From Galeruca laticollis (Eukaryota > Arthropoda > Insecta > Coleoptera > Chrysomelidae): a DNA stretch of 64,000 nucleotides. The stretch is from the NCBI GenBank assembly GCA_963921935.1, contig OY998175.1:264981709-265045708 (forward strand). Direction: 5' to 3'. Positions 1 through 12,135 of the stretch are shown here, in pieces (within the stretch, counting starts at the first letter, position 1; every line of letters begins with the position of its first letter). Below the pieces are notes generated by a model. The model did not search any database and was not told where the DNA came from. It saw only the letters and a program-made list of their open reading frames with translations. The translations under genes were made by a program, and so were the position numbers.

Positions 1-20
1 GACGCGGAACTCGTTAAGAA

Positions 21-570
21 ATGAACATCGATAAATACGATATGGAAGAAATTAAAGGAATGTTCTCGCAGATGAAAGATGGTCTTCGGAATATGGAAGA
101 AAAAATAGACAGAAATCCATATATTATAATAGAATTGAAACAGGAAAATCATAAGCTGAAAGAAATAATCGCCGAGCAAGAAGAAAGATTAGACTATGTA
201 GAAAGGGAAATAAGGCGCAATAACATAGTAATTCAAGGAATTGAAGATAAGGAGAATGAGAGCCAACAAGAAATAAAGGAAACAGTCCAAAAAATAATGA
301 GATAAATAGAGGTAGAAGTAGACCCAGAAAAAGATCTGATAGAATTCGGCAGGATCGGAACTTTTGGAAGAAACAAAAGTAGACCAATTATAGTTAAAAT
401 CAAAAATTGGAGTAAGAAATTAGAAATTATGAAACAAGGTAAAAAGCTAAAAAATACCAATATTTAGATTAATGACGACTACTCGGAAAAAGTCCAAAGA
501 GAAAGAAAAATTTTACTGCCTCAGATAAAAATAGCCAGAGAACAAGGACACAACGCAGTACTTAATTAAT
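21..570 (+). pseudogene. LINE ORF1 protein, coiled-coil plus RRM-like, two stops
   Basis: The first 94 codons are open and strongly charged, with heptad-type E/K/L spacing (residues about 30-75), then RRNNIVIQG, a motif typical of L1-type ORF1 proteins. TAA at 303-305 interrupts the frame, but it continues with ORF1-like content (EFGRIG, RPIIVKIK) to a TAG near 465 and on to about 570. ORF1 proteins of this type bind the element RNA and form trimers. The two nonsense codons in one otherwise conserved frame show a simple pseudogene rather than two genes. Confidence 0.7.
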
Positions 571-807
571 TATAAACAACAGAATTTATGGAGCAGATGC
601 ATTTGGGGATGAAAAGCTAAAAGAAAATGATGATGAGAAACGTACAGCAACCGATCGTTCGCCGGAACATGGAGGAGGCAACAAAGAGAAGAAGTAAAAA
701 AACTAGTAGCTAAAGAAAATACGATATATACAATTGAAGACAATGCAATGAAATGGATAATGAGTAAAGGTAAAAATAAGAGAAGTAAACGCAAGAGTTT
801 AGTGAGA

Positions 808-1953
808 ATGGCAACATGGAATATCAGGACAATGCTGACAATGGGCAAAATGGAGGAAATTGCAAAAGAGATGTTGGAATATTAAATAGAGATATTGGCA
901 ATTCAAGAAATACGCTGGAAAGGTGAAGGACAAATAAACAAGCGAGAATATATATTGTTTTATGGAGGGGAAGACAGTCGAGGAAAGAACGGCACATGTT
1001 TTATGATAAGCAAAAGAATAAGAATTAATATACTAGATTACACAGTTATAAGCGGTAGAATATCAAAATGAAGATTAAAAAACCAGATGACAAATATTGC
1101 AATAATTATTAGTTATGCACCTACGGGAGAAGCAAAAGATGAAGACAAAGATGAATTCTACGAGAAATTGGTAAAGGTATGTGAGGAAACCGCAAGACAT
1201 GATACATTGATAATTATTGGAGATATGAATGCGAAAATAGGGAAAGAAGACTACTTACATAATGTTGCAGGGAAGTACACTATACATGAAACATCTAACG
1301 ATGATGGACGGCGACTATGCAATTTAGCTGAGGAGCTCAACATGTATATTAGCAACTCTAGTTTCAAGCATAAGAAAGAACATAAAATTACATGGATTAT
1401 ACCTGGGACTACTACGGGAAACCAGATAGATCATGTTCTGATAGCAAAAAGAAGATCAAAGATGGTACAGGATGTAAGATCAAAGATGGTACAGGATGTA
1501 AGATCATACAGAGGAACAAGTGTTGATACTGATCATCAATTAGTAATTTTCAAAATGCAAATGAGAATTGTAAATATAGTAAATAGGACAACCAAATGTA
1601 GGAAATGGAACGTGCAGAAATTGAAAAGTAGTAAAAATGAATATGGGGAAGAAGTAAAGAAGCAACTACAAAAGAGCAAAGACCAAGATACTATCGATGA
1701 ACAATGGAAGGAAATAAGAAGAAGTATAATAACGGCAGCAGAGGAAGTGGTTGGTATAAAAGATACAATACAAAATAATGAATGGTTTGATCAAGAATGT
1801 GAAATGAAGATAAAAGAGAAAAAAGAAGCCAGACTAAAATGGCTGCAAACTAAGCAACAAAATTTTTATGATGAATACAGAAAAATAAGAAAAGAGAGCA
1901 CCAAGTTGATAAAAGCAAAAAGAATAAAATGGTTAAATGAAAGCATGGACATA
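808..1953 (+). pseudogene. LINE endonuclease (APE / exonuclease-endonuclease-phosphatase fold)
   Basis: The frame opens with MATWNIRTM (the N-terminal N of the EEP fold), then IQEIRWKGEG (catalytic E), IIIGDMNAKIG (the GDMNA box) and a C-terminal TDHQLV (the catalytic SDH/TDH histidine). All lie in one frame interrupted by TAA at 883-885 and TGA at 1069-1071. The enzyme nicks target DNA to prime reverse transcription. A 24-bp tandem duplication at 1453-1500 duplicates eight residues (RSKMVQDV) just before the final histidine motif. The frame ends at 1954-1956 before the linker to RT. Confidence 0.85.
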
Positions 1954-1956
1954 TGA

Positions 1957-3715
1957 GAGAATGATAATAAAAATAATGTAAAATTATATCAATATATAAA
2001 GAGACAAAGCAGAAAATCAACTGCAATAAATATCAAGTAAAAAGAGTGGAGTCAATATTTCAAGAATTTATTAACGGAAGAAGATGGGGAGTATGAAGAA
2101 GATAATATGACTGATAATGATACAGGGATAGAATACGAAGAAAAACCGACCGAAGAGGAATGTAATTACATAATTAATTAATTGAAACACAACAAAGCAG
2201 GTGGGTCAGACGAAATAATAAATGAGCTGATAAAATATGGAGGAGATGACCTAAGATATAAAATATTTAAAATCATGGAAATAATATGGGAATCAGAAAC
2301 AATACCAAAAGAATGGTCTACTGGTATGATCATACCAATAATGAAGAAAGGAAATCGTCATATTTGTAGCAATTATAGAGGAATTAGTTTACTCAGCACC
2401 GTATATTAAATACTAACAACGATAATGAATGAAAGGCCAAAAAGGTAATGGAATCAAAAATAGGGAAGGATCAAAAAGGTTTTTGAAAAGGAAAATCAAC
2501 AGTAGATGCCATACATACTATAAATCGAGTAATTGAAAAATGTTATGAACACAATGTTGGAGTCCAAATGCTATTTATTGACTTCAAGCAAGCTTTCAAC
2601 AGGTTGAAACGGAGGACAATCATAAAGGATATGGAACAAATAAATCTAGTACAAAAGATAATACGGTTGGTGAAAATGTCGTTGAAAGATTCTCGGGCAA
2701 AAGTAATGACAAGGGAAGGTCCATCGGAGGAATTTGAGATAAATGCTGGAGTAAGGCAAGGAGATGAGCTGTCAGCGGTATTGTTTAACATAGCAGTGGA
2801 TGGCATAATTAAGACTTGTAATATCAATGGAAGCATAATTAATAAATGAAAACAAATGATGGCATATGCTGATGATTTAACCATAATAGCGAGGGACCGA
2901 AAGAGTCTTGAAGAAACATTAGAGAAAACTGTAAAGGAGGCGGGAAAAAGAGGATTAAACATAAATCAGGAGAAAACAAAATATATGGAAATTAAAAGAA
3001 AGAAGGAAGTCTACCAACCAGAAGCAGTAAAGTTAAATGAATTCAGTTTTGAAGTTGTTAACACCTTCAAGTATCTGGGAACAATTATTAGTAACAAAAA
3101 TGACACAAAAATCGAGATAAGGCAAATAATTCAAGCAGGGTATAGAGCATATAATAAATTTAAAAACATCATGCAGAGTAAGAGAATAAGCCGAGCAACA
3201 AAATTAAGAGTCTACAGGACGGCGATAAAACCGGTAGTTACATATGCGGCAGAAACTATGAGACTCACAAATGAGGACGAAGGCAACTAAGGATTTATGA
3301 AAGAAGAATAATTAGAAATAGTCATGGACCGGTCAAACTAGGGTATAACGAGTGCCGAAAACTTATGAATTATGAAATAAGAAATATATTAAAGAATGAG
3401 GACATAGTGAACACAATTAAATCAAAAAGGATTCGTTGGTACGGACATGTTAAAAGAATGGAGAAAGGACAGGAGGTGAGGAGAATTACAGAATGGAGAC
3501 CGAATGAGGAAATATTACCAGCAAGACCAAAAATTAGATGGGAAGATCAGGTTGTGAAAGATATAAAAATTTTGATACTACAAGGCGGGGAGAGACAGAT
3601 GCAGGACAGAAAGGAGTTCAGAACAATTGTCGTAACTGCAAAAACCTCTAATAAACAGCAAGAAACACGTGGGCTGACCCCTCACAAGATACAGGGTCAA
3701 AAGAGTTCAATTTGA
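1957..3715 (+). pseudogene. LINE reverse transcriptase and C-terminal domain, fragmented
   Basis: RT blocks are spread over at least four frames or segments: block 2182-2409 (GGSDEIINELIKYGG, NYRGISLLST), block 2568-2849 (IDFKQAFNR, NAGVRQGDELSA), block 2856-3290 (AYADDLTIIARD, the catalytic YADD intact, then FKYLGTII) and block 3365-3715 (C-terminal GHVKRM segment, RPKIRWEDQV). Order and spacing match the RT fingers, palm and thumb of insect LINEs. A stop after 2407 and shifts near 2450-2560 and 2849 disable it. Copies of this type reverse-transcribe their own RNA at the nicked target. Confidence 0.85.
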
Positions 3716-3747
3716 GCGGCCACTACTCCAACCGGAGTGTATAGCCT

Positions 3748-3749
<2 letters not shown>

Positions 3750-3792
<43 letters not shown>
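3750..3792. repeat. (TA)n microsatellite at the LINE 3' end
   Basis: Uninterrupted TA dinucleotides directly after the element's 3' UTR. The position fits a microsatellite-type 3' terminus or insertion into a (TA)n tract. Confidence 0.9.
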
Positions 3793-3794
<2 letters not shown>

Positions 3795-4584
3795 AGATAA
3801 TAGTATATCTTTTATTGATCTAATTGTCTATACTTTTATATTAGGTTTATATTATTTATTATAATTCTAGTTTTTGAGCGCCAGATGAAATTCATGAAAT
3901 AATGAATGAATGACTGTTATGAAATAATAAATGAATGGCTGTTTAGTTTAAGAAGTAAAAGGCCAGCTAACTTCATTCCTCAAGATGAAACTCTTAATTA
4001 TTTGTAGAGAATTATCGTGAGTGAGGATACGTTTAGATTTAAATTTAAACTTCAAGATATTATATAATTTATAAGGAAACAAAAATATTTACACTAACTG
4101 TTACTTATTATTTTCCAATAATTTTTAAATAGATCTAAATAGCACTCAATATGTCTCTGTACTACTAGTAGATACCTTAGCCAATGGGTTTAACTATCTT
4201 ACTGAATAATATTAGTTAGAAATCTATTTAGTAAAATTTGTTTTAATATTCTTATCTAAAATTTGTTAAGTAAAATTTTATCTGGTCGTTGAATTTCATG
4301 CGAAATATATCAAAAAATTACCATTTGAATTGACACAAGTCCGATCAGATAAAAAGGTTATGTATATAAATTTTGACAGTTCCTTTGTGAAAAATAGAAA
4401 TGATATAAATTTAGCTTTTATAAATTTACCTCACAGTTTGTAATTATGCACTGGATTTTTAATCGATATTTCTTAATTTAATTATGTGTAGTAATGAACT
4501 GAACCAAAATTCAATTCTATGTCCTTGCTGGATACCGAACACTGCTTTTCCGTAGTTCCAGTAAGTAATGTTTTATTATATTTA
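3793..4584. other. AT-rich spacer without recognisable gene
   Basis: No long reading frame or known element. It contains the direct repeats of a GAAATAATGAATGAATG-type string around 3893-3942 (two related copies) and otherwise anonymous AT-rich DNA. Confidence 0.5.
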
Positions 4585-4670
4585 CTTGTATTGTGATCAA
4601 ATACTTTTTTTTATATTCATCCTAGATGAAACTTTCAATTTTCTATTTTGACTAAATGACCTAGCACACT

Positions 4671-4671
4671 T

Positions 4672-4734
<63 letters not shown>
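4671..4734. repeat. (TA)n microsatellite
   Basis: About 64 bp of pure TA within the left arm of the inverted PLE pair. The equivalent place in the right arm has a much longer TA-rich tract. Confidence 0.9.
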
Positions 4735-4737
<3 letters not shown>

Positions 4738-4789
4738 GTTTTGTTTTTTTTCTTGAACCTTATTTCATTATATATTTTTTTGGAAAAAA

Positions 4790-6377
4790 TTTTCTTGGGA
4801 TTGTAGGTTCCTAGTTAAACAAATCAAATGGTTTTTTTGGCTTTAATTAACATTTTTGTTTTTGTTTACGTTTCGGACATATCGTGTCCTTCATCAGAAC
4901 ATAATTCTACAAATAGATGACAAAAAATTAACAATTTATACACTACATATGTCATCCTAAAAATAACTTACCATAAAACAAGAGCTTGGCGAGCGCATGT
5001 TAAAATATGTTAAAATACACGAAAACAATAATTTTTATCAAAAACATTTAGTATCAATATAAAACCCACATACAACTGCCAGTACACTACATTATATTAT
5101 GACAATAATTTCTTCTTAAAAGGAACAAAAAAATTTTATTGTTAGTAAATATAACTAGTTCTTTTTTTTGTATTGTATTCAGTAATTGTGATGGAACAAG
5201 GTTTTTAATACACATCAATTATTGTCTTTGAAAAATTTTTTACTGATGTTATTATGGTATAAGGATTTAGAAATATTACAGGATGTCATTTCATTTATAT
5301 ACAATGCACCGGAAAAGATATCTATTTGATTAAATTAACATAAATTTTTGATAAATTATTTGTGTCAGATTTAGCATTGATAGAATATGGGTTTTTTTGG
5401 ATTTCCATCATTTCATAGACTTCCCTTTTTTTTTGGTGGCTTTCAATTCTCAATATTTTTGTGCTGTCATAGTCAAATGTATGTTTGTGTTCAGAACTAT
5501 GATTTGTCAGGGCTGTTCTGTTTTTTTTATCATACTTGTGGCCATTTAGGCGGTTTTTAAGATATTGACTTGTCTGTCCAATATATACACCTTTACAGTC
5601 TTTGCAAGGGTCTCATAGATGACATTGCTTTTTTTTTCTTTGGGAATTTTTGATTTTAGTTTACTAAAATTTGATTTTAAAAGATTATGTCCCTTGTGAG
5701 ACACTGTTATGTTGTGATCTTTGAAAATGCTTCCAATTTTTTCTGAAAGTCCCGTAACGTATGGTAAAGAGAGATATGTTTTTTGGGGTAAAATGTGTGA
5801 AATATTTTTATGTTGAGTTTGATTGTAAAAGAGGTATATACGGTTTTTAAATATTGTATTAATTAGTTTACTTGGGTAATCATTTAGACAGAGAGCTTCT
5901 TTAGCTTTTTTTATGGCGTTCTCTCGGTATTCGCAATCAGAAAGTTTTATGGCTCGATCTGCGAGTCCTATGACAACTGATTCTTTTTTGAGACATCGGG
6001 TGTTGAGAATTAAAATTCACGTATCTAGACGACCAAGTATCTTTTGTGTACCATTCAGTTTTAATCGTGTTGTTAATGTGGTGAAGAGTTAAGTCTAAAA
6101 AATTTATTTTATTTTGTTGTTCTCTCTCAACAGTAAATTGCAATTTGTTGTGGAAGCTATTGAAATTGTCAAGAACATTTTCTACTTTGTTTACAGGTAC
6201 TAGTGCTATACAATCATCAACGTTCCTAAAGAAAAAAGGAACTTGGTACTCCAAGTTTCCAATTATGGATTCTTCCAGATCTTTCATAACCAGTTGTGCA
6301 ATTGCGCTTGAGATAGATGCTCCCATTGCACAACCATCTGTTTGTTTGAAAAACCTCTCTCCATATACAAAATATGT
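4790..6377 (-). pseudogene. PLE family 1, left (minus) copy: RT C-half and GIY-YIG endonuclease
   Basis: Read on the minus strand it starts inside the RT at the YFVYGERF motif, passes DGCAMGASISSA and then FFFRNVDDCIALVP. In the last, the usual aromatic residue of the YVDD box is replaced by N. It then continues through the linker to CKDCKGVYIGQT..L..RL, the GIY-YIG core, near 5560-5620. Frameshifts: a six-A run near 5975 (shared with the other copy) and a private one-base loss near 5610. It is truncated exactly at the junction at 6377, so the RT N-terminus is absent. PLE proteins join RT and GIY-YIG nuclease for target-primed insertion. Confidence 0.85.
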
Positions 6378-8525
6378 TTCTAAAACCTGATAAGTCTAAT
6401 AAAACAGTAATTATGTCCAACATGAAATATGACAATAAAATGAACGATATATTACAGAATGGTGATACATATAAAGAACTAAAAAACGATCCTACTAACG
6501 TGTACCAAAAAAAACATAACGACTTAATATCTCACTGGGAAAATAACATGTATATATCACCGAATACTGCAAAAAAACTTAAAATTTCAAACTCTCAACC
6601 ACCAAGAATTTATGGATTACCAAAATTACACAAAAGAGGTATTCCCCTTAGACCCATTGTGTCGTGTATCCAATCACCTTTTGAAAATCTGTCTAAGTTC
6701 CTGAAAAATATATTACAAAATGTTGTAGGCCAGAACAAATATTACATCAAAGATTCTTTCGACTTTAAAAATAAAATTAAAAATATAGTATTACCAAATA
6801 ATCACACACTTATATCATTAGATGTAATATCATTATATACAAACATACCTTTTGACTTAGCCAGAAATGTAATAATAAAAAAATGGGATAAAATTGAATC
6901 ACATACTGACATACCTCTTAATGAATTTTTGGAAGCGGTGAACCTTACATTAAACTCTACATATTTTGTATATGGAGAGAGGTTTTTCAAACAAACAGAT
7001 GGTTGTGCAATGGGAGCATCTATCTCAAGCGCAACTGGTTATGGAAGATCTGGAAGAATCCATAATTGGAAACTTGGAGTACCAAGTTCCTTTTTTCTTT
7101 AGGTACGTTGATGATTGTATAGCACTAGTACCAGTAAACAAAGTAGAAAATGTTCTTGACAATTTCAATAGCTTCCACAACAAATTGCAATTTACTGTTG
7201 AGAGAGAACAACAAAATAAAATAAATTTTTTAGACTCAACTCTTCACCACATTAACAACACGATTAAAACTGGATGGTACACAAAAGATACTTGGTCGTC
7301 TAGATACGTGAATTCTAATTCTCAACACCCGATGTCTCAAAAAAGAATCAGTTGTCATAGGACTCGCAGATCGAGCCATAAAACTTTCTGATTACGAATA
7401 CCGAGAGAACGCCATAAAAAAAGCTAAAGAAGCTCTCTGTCTAAATGATTACCCAAGTAAACTAATTAATACAATATTTAAAAACCGTATATACCTCTTT
7501 TATTATCAAACTCAACATAAAAATATTTCACACAATTTACCCCAAAAAAAATATCTCTCTTTACCATACGTTTCGGGACTTTCAGAAAAAATTGGAAGCA
7601 TTTTCAAAGATCACAACATAACAGTGTCTCACAAGGGACATAATCTTTTAAAATCAAATTTTAGTAAACTAAAATCAAAAATTCCCAAAGAAAAAAAAAG
7701 CAATGTCATCTATGAGATCCCTTGCAAAGACTGTAAAGGTGTATATATTGGACAGACAAGTCAATATCTTAAAAACCGCCTAAATAGCCACAAGTATGAT
7801 AAAAAAAAACAGAACAGCCCTGAAAAATCATAGTTCTGAACACAAACATACATTTGACTATGACAGCACAAAAATATTGAGAATTGAAAGCCACCAAAAA
7901 AAAGGGAAGTCTATGAAATGATAGAAATCCAAAAAAACCCATATTCTATCAATGCTAAATCTGACACAAATCATTTATCAAAAATTTATGTTAATTTAAT
8001 CAAATAGATGTCTTTTCCGGTGCATTGTATATAAATGAAATGACATCCTGTAATATTTCTAAATCCTTATACCATAATAACATCAGTAAAAATTTTTTCA
8101 AAGACAATAATTGATGTGTATTAAAAACCTTGTTCCATCACAATTACTGAATACAATACAAAAAAAAGAACTAGTTCTATTTACTAACAATAAAAATTTT
8201 TTGTTCCTTTCAAGAAGTAATTATTGTCATAATATAATGTAGTGTACTGGCAGTTGTATGTGGGTTTTATATTGATACTGAACGTTTTTAATAAAAATTA
8301 TTGTTTTCGTGTATTTTAACATATTTTATCACGCGCTCGCCAAGCTCTTGTTTTATGGTAAGTTATTTTTAGGATAGACATATGTAGTGTATAAATTGTA
8401 AATTTTTTGTCATCTATTTGTAGAATTATGTTCTGATGAAGGACACGATTTGTCCGAAACGTAAACAAAAACAAAAATGTTAATTAAAGCCAAAAAAACC
8501 ATTTGATTTGTTTAACTAGGAACCT
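6374..8525 (+). pseudogene. PLE family 1, right (plus) copy: RT plus GIY-YIG endonuclease
   Basis: 6374-7102 carries LKPDKSNKTVIM (start of the PLE RT), IYGLPKLHKRGIPLRPIVS, SLDVISLYTNIP and DGCAMGASISSA. An 8-bp deletion near 7036, relative to the left copy, shifts the frame. The palm motif FFFRYVDDCIALVP follows in the frame of 6966-7391. After a second shift at the six-A run near 7339, the linker and GIY-YIG domain appear at 7624-7833 (KDCKGVYIGQTSQYLKNRL..H), ended by another private shift. The N-terminal part upstream of the KPDKSNK motif is missing. Catalytic residues are intact but the gene is not functional. Confidence 0.9.
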
Positions 8526-8550
8526 ACAATCCCAAGAAAAATGTTTCCAA

Positions 8551-8574
8551 AAATTATATATATATATATATTTA

Positions 8575-8638
<64 letters not shown>

Positions 8639-8682
8639 CTATATATATATATTTATATATATATCTATATATATATATATAC

Positions 8683-8720
<38 letters not shown>
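8551..8720. repeat. Long AT/TA-rich microsatellite
   Basis: Nearly pure TATA repeats with scattered CTA and GTA variants over about 170 bp. Open frames here (YIYIYIY) are artefacts of the repeat. Confidence 0.9.
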
Positions 8721-8913
8721 AACTAAAATTTCAATTCTCAAATTAATCTAATTCTATACTTATCATTAATCCAATAATTTGTTATAACAATTTCAATATT
8801 AATCTATTGTAAAACTATTAGATAAGAAGTGTGCTAGGTCATTTAGTCAAAATAGAAAATTGAAAGTTTCATCTAGGATGAATATAAAAAAAAGTGTTTG
8901 ATAACAATACAAG

Positions 8914-8917
<4 letters not shown>

Positions 8918-9000
<83 letters not shown>

Positions 9001-9005
9001 TATAT
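8918..9005. repeat. (TA)n microsatellite bounding the inverted PLE pair
   Basis: About 90 bp of TA with one TGTA variant. It begins just where homology between the two arms stops. Confidence 0.9.
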
Positions 9006-9219
9006 TATGTTCTAATAGAATTAGGAATTACTTTCAAAGTACAATTACTTTTATGGAACACATTTTTTCCGCCGACAAAAAATTAATTTCATCATCTGCT
9101 TTAACGTTAGTCATAAGATACTGTATTCATGATATGGATTGGGTATTCTGGACAAGATTGGTAATAACTTATCGTTAATTTAGCTCCTGATATCTAGAAA
9201 AAGTACCCCTTCTCAACGT

Positions 9220-11150
9220 TGTCATTTGAATGGTACCATATCCAGCCCGTATTTTCCTCTTCAGATTTCCTAAGCAAACGCGTGTCTGCGTCGGAAGCAA
9301 ATCCAAATACAGTTATTGCAAATGTTTTAGCTTCTTGCTTGATATATTTCCATCTCTAAATAGCGTCCCAATGGTTGAATTTATTGTCAGTTCTAAACAT
9401 GAAGGAGATTCAGCCGTCAATGCCTGGACAACGATACATATCCATGGGAAGATTTAACACTTTCTTCAAAATATTTTTGAATGGCACAGCTTGGACTAAC
9501 AATGAATACATTACCTTGCGGTATGCCTTTAGCTGGTGGCAAAAAAAATCCAACGATCTCATTGGATATCTAATCGTATTCTACTCGCCGATTTACTTAG
9601 GTTCCGTCTTGAAATATCCGAATAACTTCCAGCAAGTTCTTAATTTCCAAGAAGTTTCTCAAGTCTTCAAAATCAAATGAGCTCCCACAACAATTAAAGG
9701 CAATGTTGCCAAAGTAGTATGTAAGCAGTTCCCTATGTTCGCATCCCCATATGGGAATATAAATTTTTTTCTCTTATCTATCGTTTCAATATCTCAAATC
9801 GCACCCTGTTTATCTTGGACTTACTTATAGCAAAAAAGGAAGTAAGTTTGGAAAATGGTGCATTCTTTCTTCTTCCCATACATCTAATTGCTCTAGTACC
9901 CAATATTTGTACATAATAATACCCCCGCACGTTACCATTCGATTGGAGTTGAGTTGTCCTAACATGTTCCTAGCGATCTGTATACTATTGAGTTCTCGTA
10001 ACAAAAGTGGAAGAATAAGTATTGTTGAAAAAGTAGAAGTGACTGACTGTACACCTGCATCAATACTTTATTTGTATATCATATTCAAAGTTATCATGAA
10101 CTTCTCTAGCACTTCAACGACCAGGCACATAAGGCAAAACTTTACATATGGACCTGATGTTTCGAAAAATGTTTTAATAATGTTTGCTCAACATAGAAAA
10201 CGCAATTTTAGCAAAAATTGGAAATACCTTATTTAAATATGTTGTGTCTCCATTTTGAGTACAGTCGGTTATACTATGTACATGCCCATGTGTACCAAAC
10301 TAGGAACAGTTACTTTTTTAATGAAAGAGTATGAGAAACAAAAAACATTTGTTACATATAAAATTATTAATGTCTTTGCATGAAATGCTGTTTGTAGACA
10401 CCGTTTTCCGTCTGTCATAATCTGTGCCCGTCCTTATTTTTTGGCAGTAATCATAGCATAATGAACACCATCCACGTTGCTTTATATCTTTGAGACGTGG
10501 TCAGCTTCCATTCGTTCTAATATCCTGTCATCTAATGCAATCTGAGACCATACCAATTTTTCACGAAATTGTGTGAGACATTTTCTTTTCTGTGATTGTG
10601 AATGTAATTCCTTTAACTAATTTTTGATGCTTTTAATTCCTGAATTAACATATTTATATTATTTTGATCAACGATTAGGTAAAAAAAATCAAGCGGTTAG
10701 TTTCAGTTTTTTGGTCTGTAGCAACAGTGACATTTTCTACTGGCTTGAATGTAAATTTCTTCAGTTTTAGGCGATTTGTCAGGTCCCACTTAATATTTCT
10801 ATCTGGTATATTACGTGCAATATTAGCAAATAAATCATAAACATATTGTCATAACTGGACTCATAACTATCTAACAAAACCTCTTCTTCAATATATCTAC
10901 TTATCAATGGAATTGGCTCTAATGATGGTACTATATTACAACTCTTTTACTTTTCAGACTCATCTGAATAAACGTTTTCTCATTGTATTTTATGTACCAA
11001 GCCTTAGTTATTATCGGCAGAGTGAATATTACTATCTTCTCGGTCATAACTTCTATCGAACACACTGTCATCAATGTAGAAATCAGTATGTTCTGATAAT
11101 TCTTCTAGTTCTTTTCGTTTTATACCATTTTTGTCATTATTGAGTCAGTA
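9220..11150 (-). pseudogene. Heavily decayed TE-type ORF on the minus strand
   Basis: Several minus-strand translations look like protein although no frame stays open. Examples are VFGFASDADTRLLRKSEE (about 9260-9330), SNEIVGFFLPPAKG followed by AIQKYFEESVKSSHGYVS (about 9440-9570), FTFKPVENVTVATDQKTE (about 10700-10790) and DFYIDDSVFDRSYDREDS (about 11020-11080). The first two resemble conserved segments (G..SDGDTRLL, YD..SNQIVGFVLP) of large uncharacterised, repeat-associated proteins found in many insect and cnidarian genomes. That assignment is from memory. The order along the strand suggests one protein of about 600 residues broken by many frameshifts. Confidence 0.4.
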
Positions 11151-12135
11151 TTTTAACGATAAAATGAGTAATATAGATCAAACTCATGTAACACAATGTC
11201 GTAATCGAACTATTTTCATAACCCCAAAAATCTTCTATAGTTGTGATCTGATGCAAATGGGTATTTACGCGCAGGCGCAGACGAATCATACTGCTAAGTT
11301 ATTTAAATGTAGCTGACCACAAAGTCTGGGAGAAAACTTTGCAGGGCCCCGATTTGGTAGACATGGTCGTTAAAGTACTATAGTGAAAGTTGGGTGCTTG
11401 TGCTCACTGATCAGTAGAGTATAAATATATTGACAGATGCGATGGCCAAATCAATTGAGAAATTGGAAAAAATGCGATGTGAAATTAAGATCTAATATGA
11501 GTAGCACGTTTTCTTAAATGAAACGATCAGTAATTGCAGTCATCAGTTGACCAATTTGTTTATAAAACTGACCTTCCTACTAATTCATTTGTAGAGAACA
11601 ATCTACTGTCGGCTAATAGAAAACCATTAAAAAAAATTCTGGAATTATTTTTAAATATAGCGTATGCAAATGTAGACCATATCTTCACCATTGTTATCTA
11701 CATATTTTAAACTAGAAATGTTATGTACATAAATACATCAAGCACTTAAAAAAAATATATTTAGCAAGGTCTGGACCACTGAAAATAGGTCAATCTTTAT
11801 CTGGTAACTCCGTTTTCAGGAGTGTTATGGAGTTTCCATTATATCGACAGACTCGTTAAATATACCATTAGTTTTTATTATGAGGCTGATCATGACTAAG
11901 CCAATTATCATACGGTTCTTTCAATTGATTAATAAAAAATGCTTATAAATAAACTGAATTGGTTACGATTGCGGCAAATATTCTGTTTTGGTTGAATTTG
12001 AGTCGAACATTGTGATTTTATTACAAGGTATCTTGAGTTTAACGAACAAGATGTAATCGATTGAAGCAATCAAATCGGCAAAATCAAGGACATATGATAG
12101 AATTGTGAAATCTCGTTGATATTGTAATATTTTTC
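11150..12135. other. Intergenic AT-rich stretch, no gene seen
   Basis: I see no coding signature, repeat structure or terminal repeats. Short open frames here have no recognisable motifs. Confidence 0.4.

Larger units (their letters stand above)
1..3792 (+). mobile_element. Non-LTR retrotransposon (LINE), two ORFs, decayed, (TA)n tail
   Basis: The unit reads in order: an L1-like ORF1 (coiled coil plus RNA-binding-like part), an APE-type endonuclease, an RT with a YADD box, and a C-terminal IK.KRIRWYGHVKRM segment common in insect endonuclease-reverse transcriptases, followed by a (TA)n tail. The whole resembles proteins annotated as craniofacial development protein 2-like or RTE-like in insects. 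A terminal microsatellite fits RTE-type elements, although a long ORF1 is less usual there, so the clade is left open. The first base of the window is already just upstream of ORF1, so the true 5' end may lie outside. Numerous stops and frameshifts make it non-autonomous. Confidence 0.85.
4585..8917. mobile_element. Inverted pair of Penelope-like elements (PLE family 1)
   Basis: The left half (4585-6377) is the reverse complement of the right half (6958-8917) with small differences. Only the central 6378-6957 is unique, and it encodes the RT N-terminal part of the right copy. The outer shared block reads ..CTAGGTCATTTAGTC.. on the right (8835) and its complement on the left (4650). Both arms contain the same GIY-YIG endonuclease region and 3' region. 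Head-to-head partial copies are a known habit of Penelope elements. TA microsatellites of different length lie inside the arms at the element/flank boundary. Confidence 0.9.

Noticed and set aside
2543..2962. 139-codon minus-strand frame
   Set aside because: Antisense of the LINE reverse transcriptase. It has no motif of its own.
8484..9178. Open frames of 60-94 codons rich in Y and I
   Set aside because: They are translations of (TA)n microsatellites, not genes.
9230..9680. Plus-strand ORFs of 75 and 101 codons
   Set aside because: The minus strand of the same region carries the conserved-looking motifs, so the plus frames are shadows.
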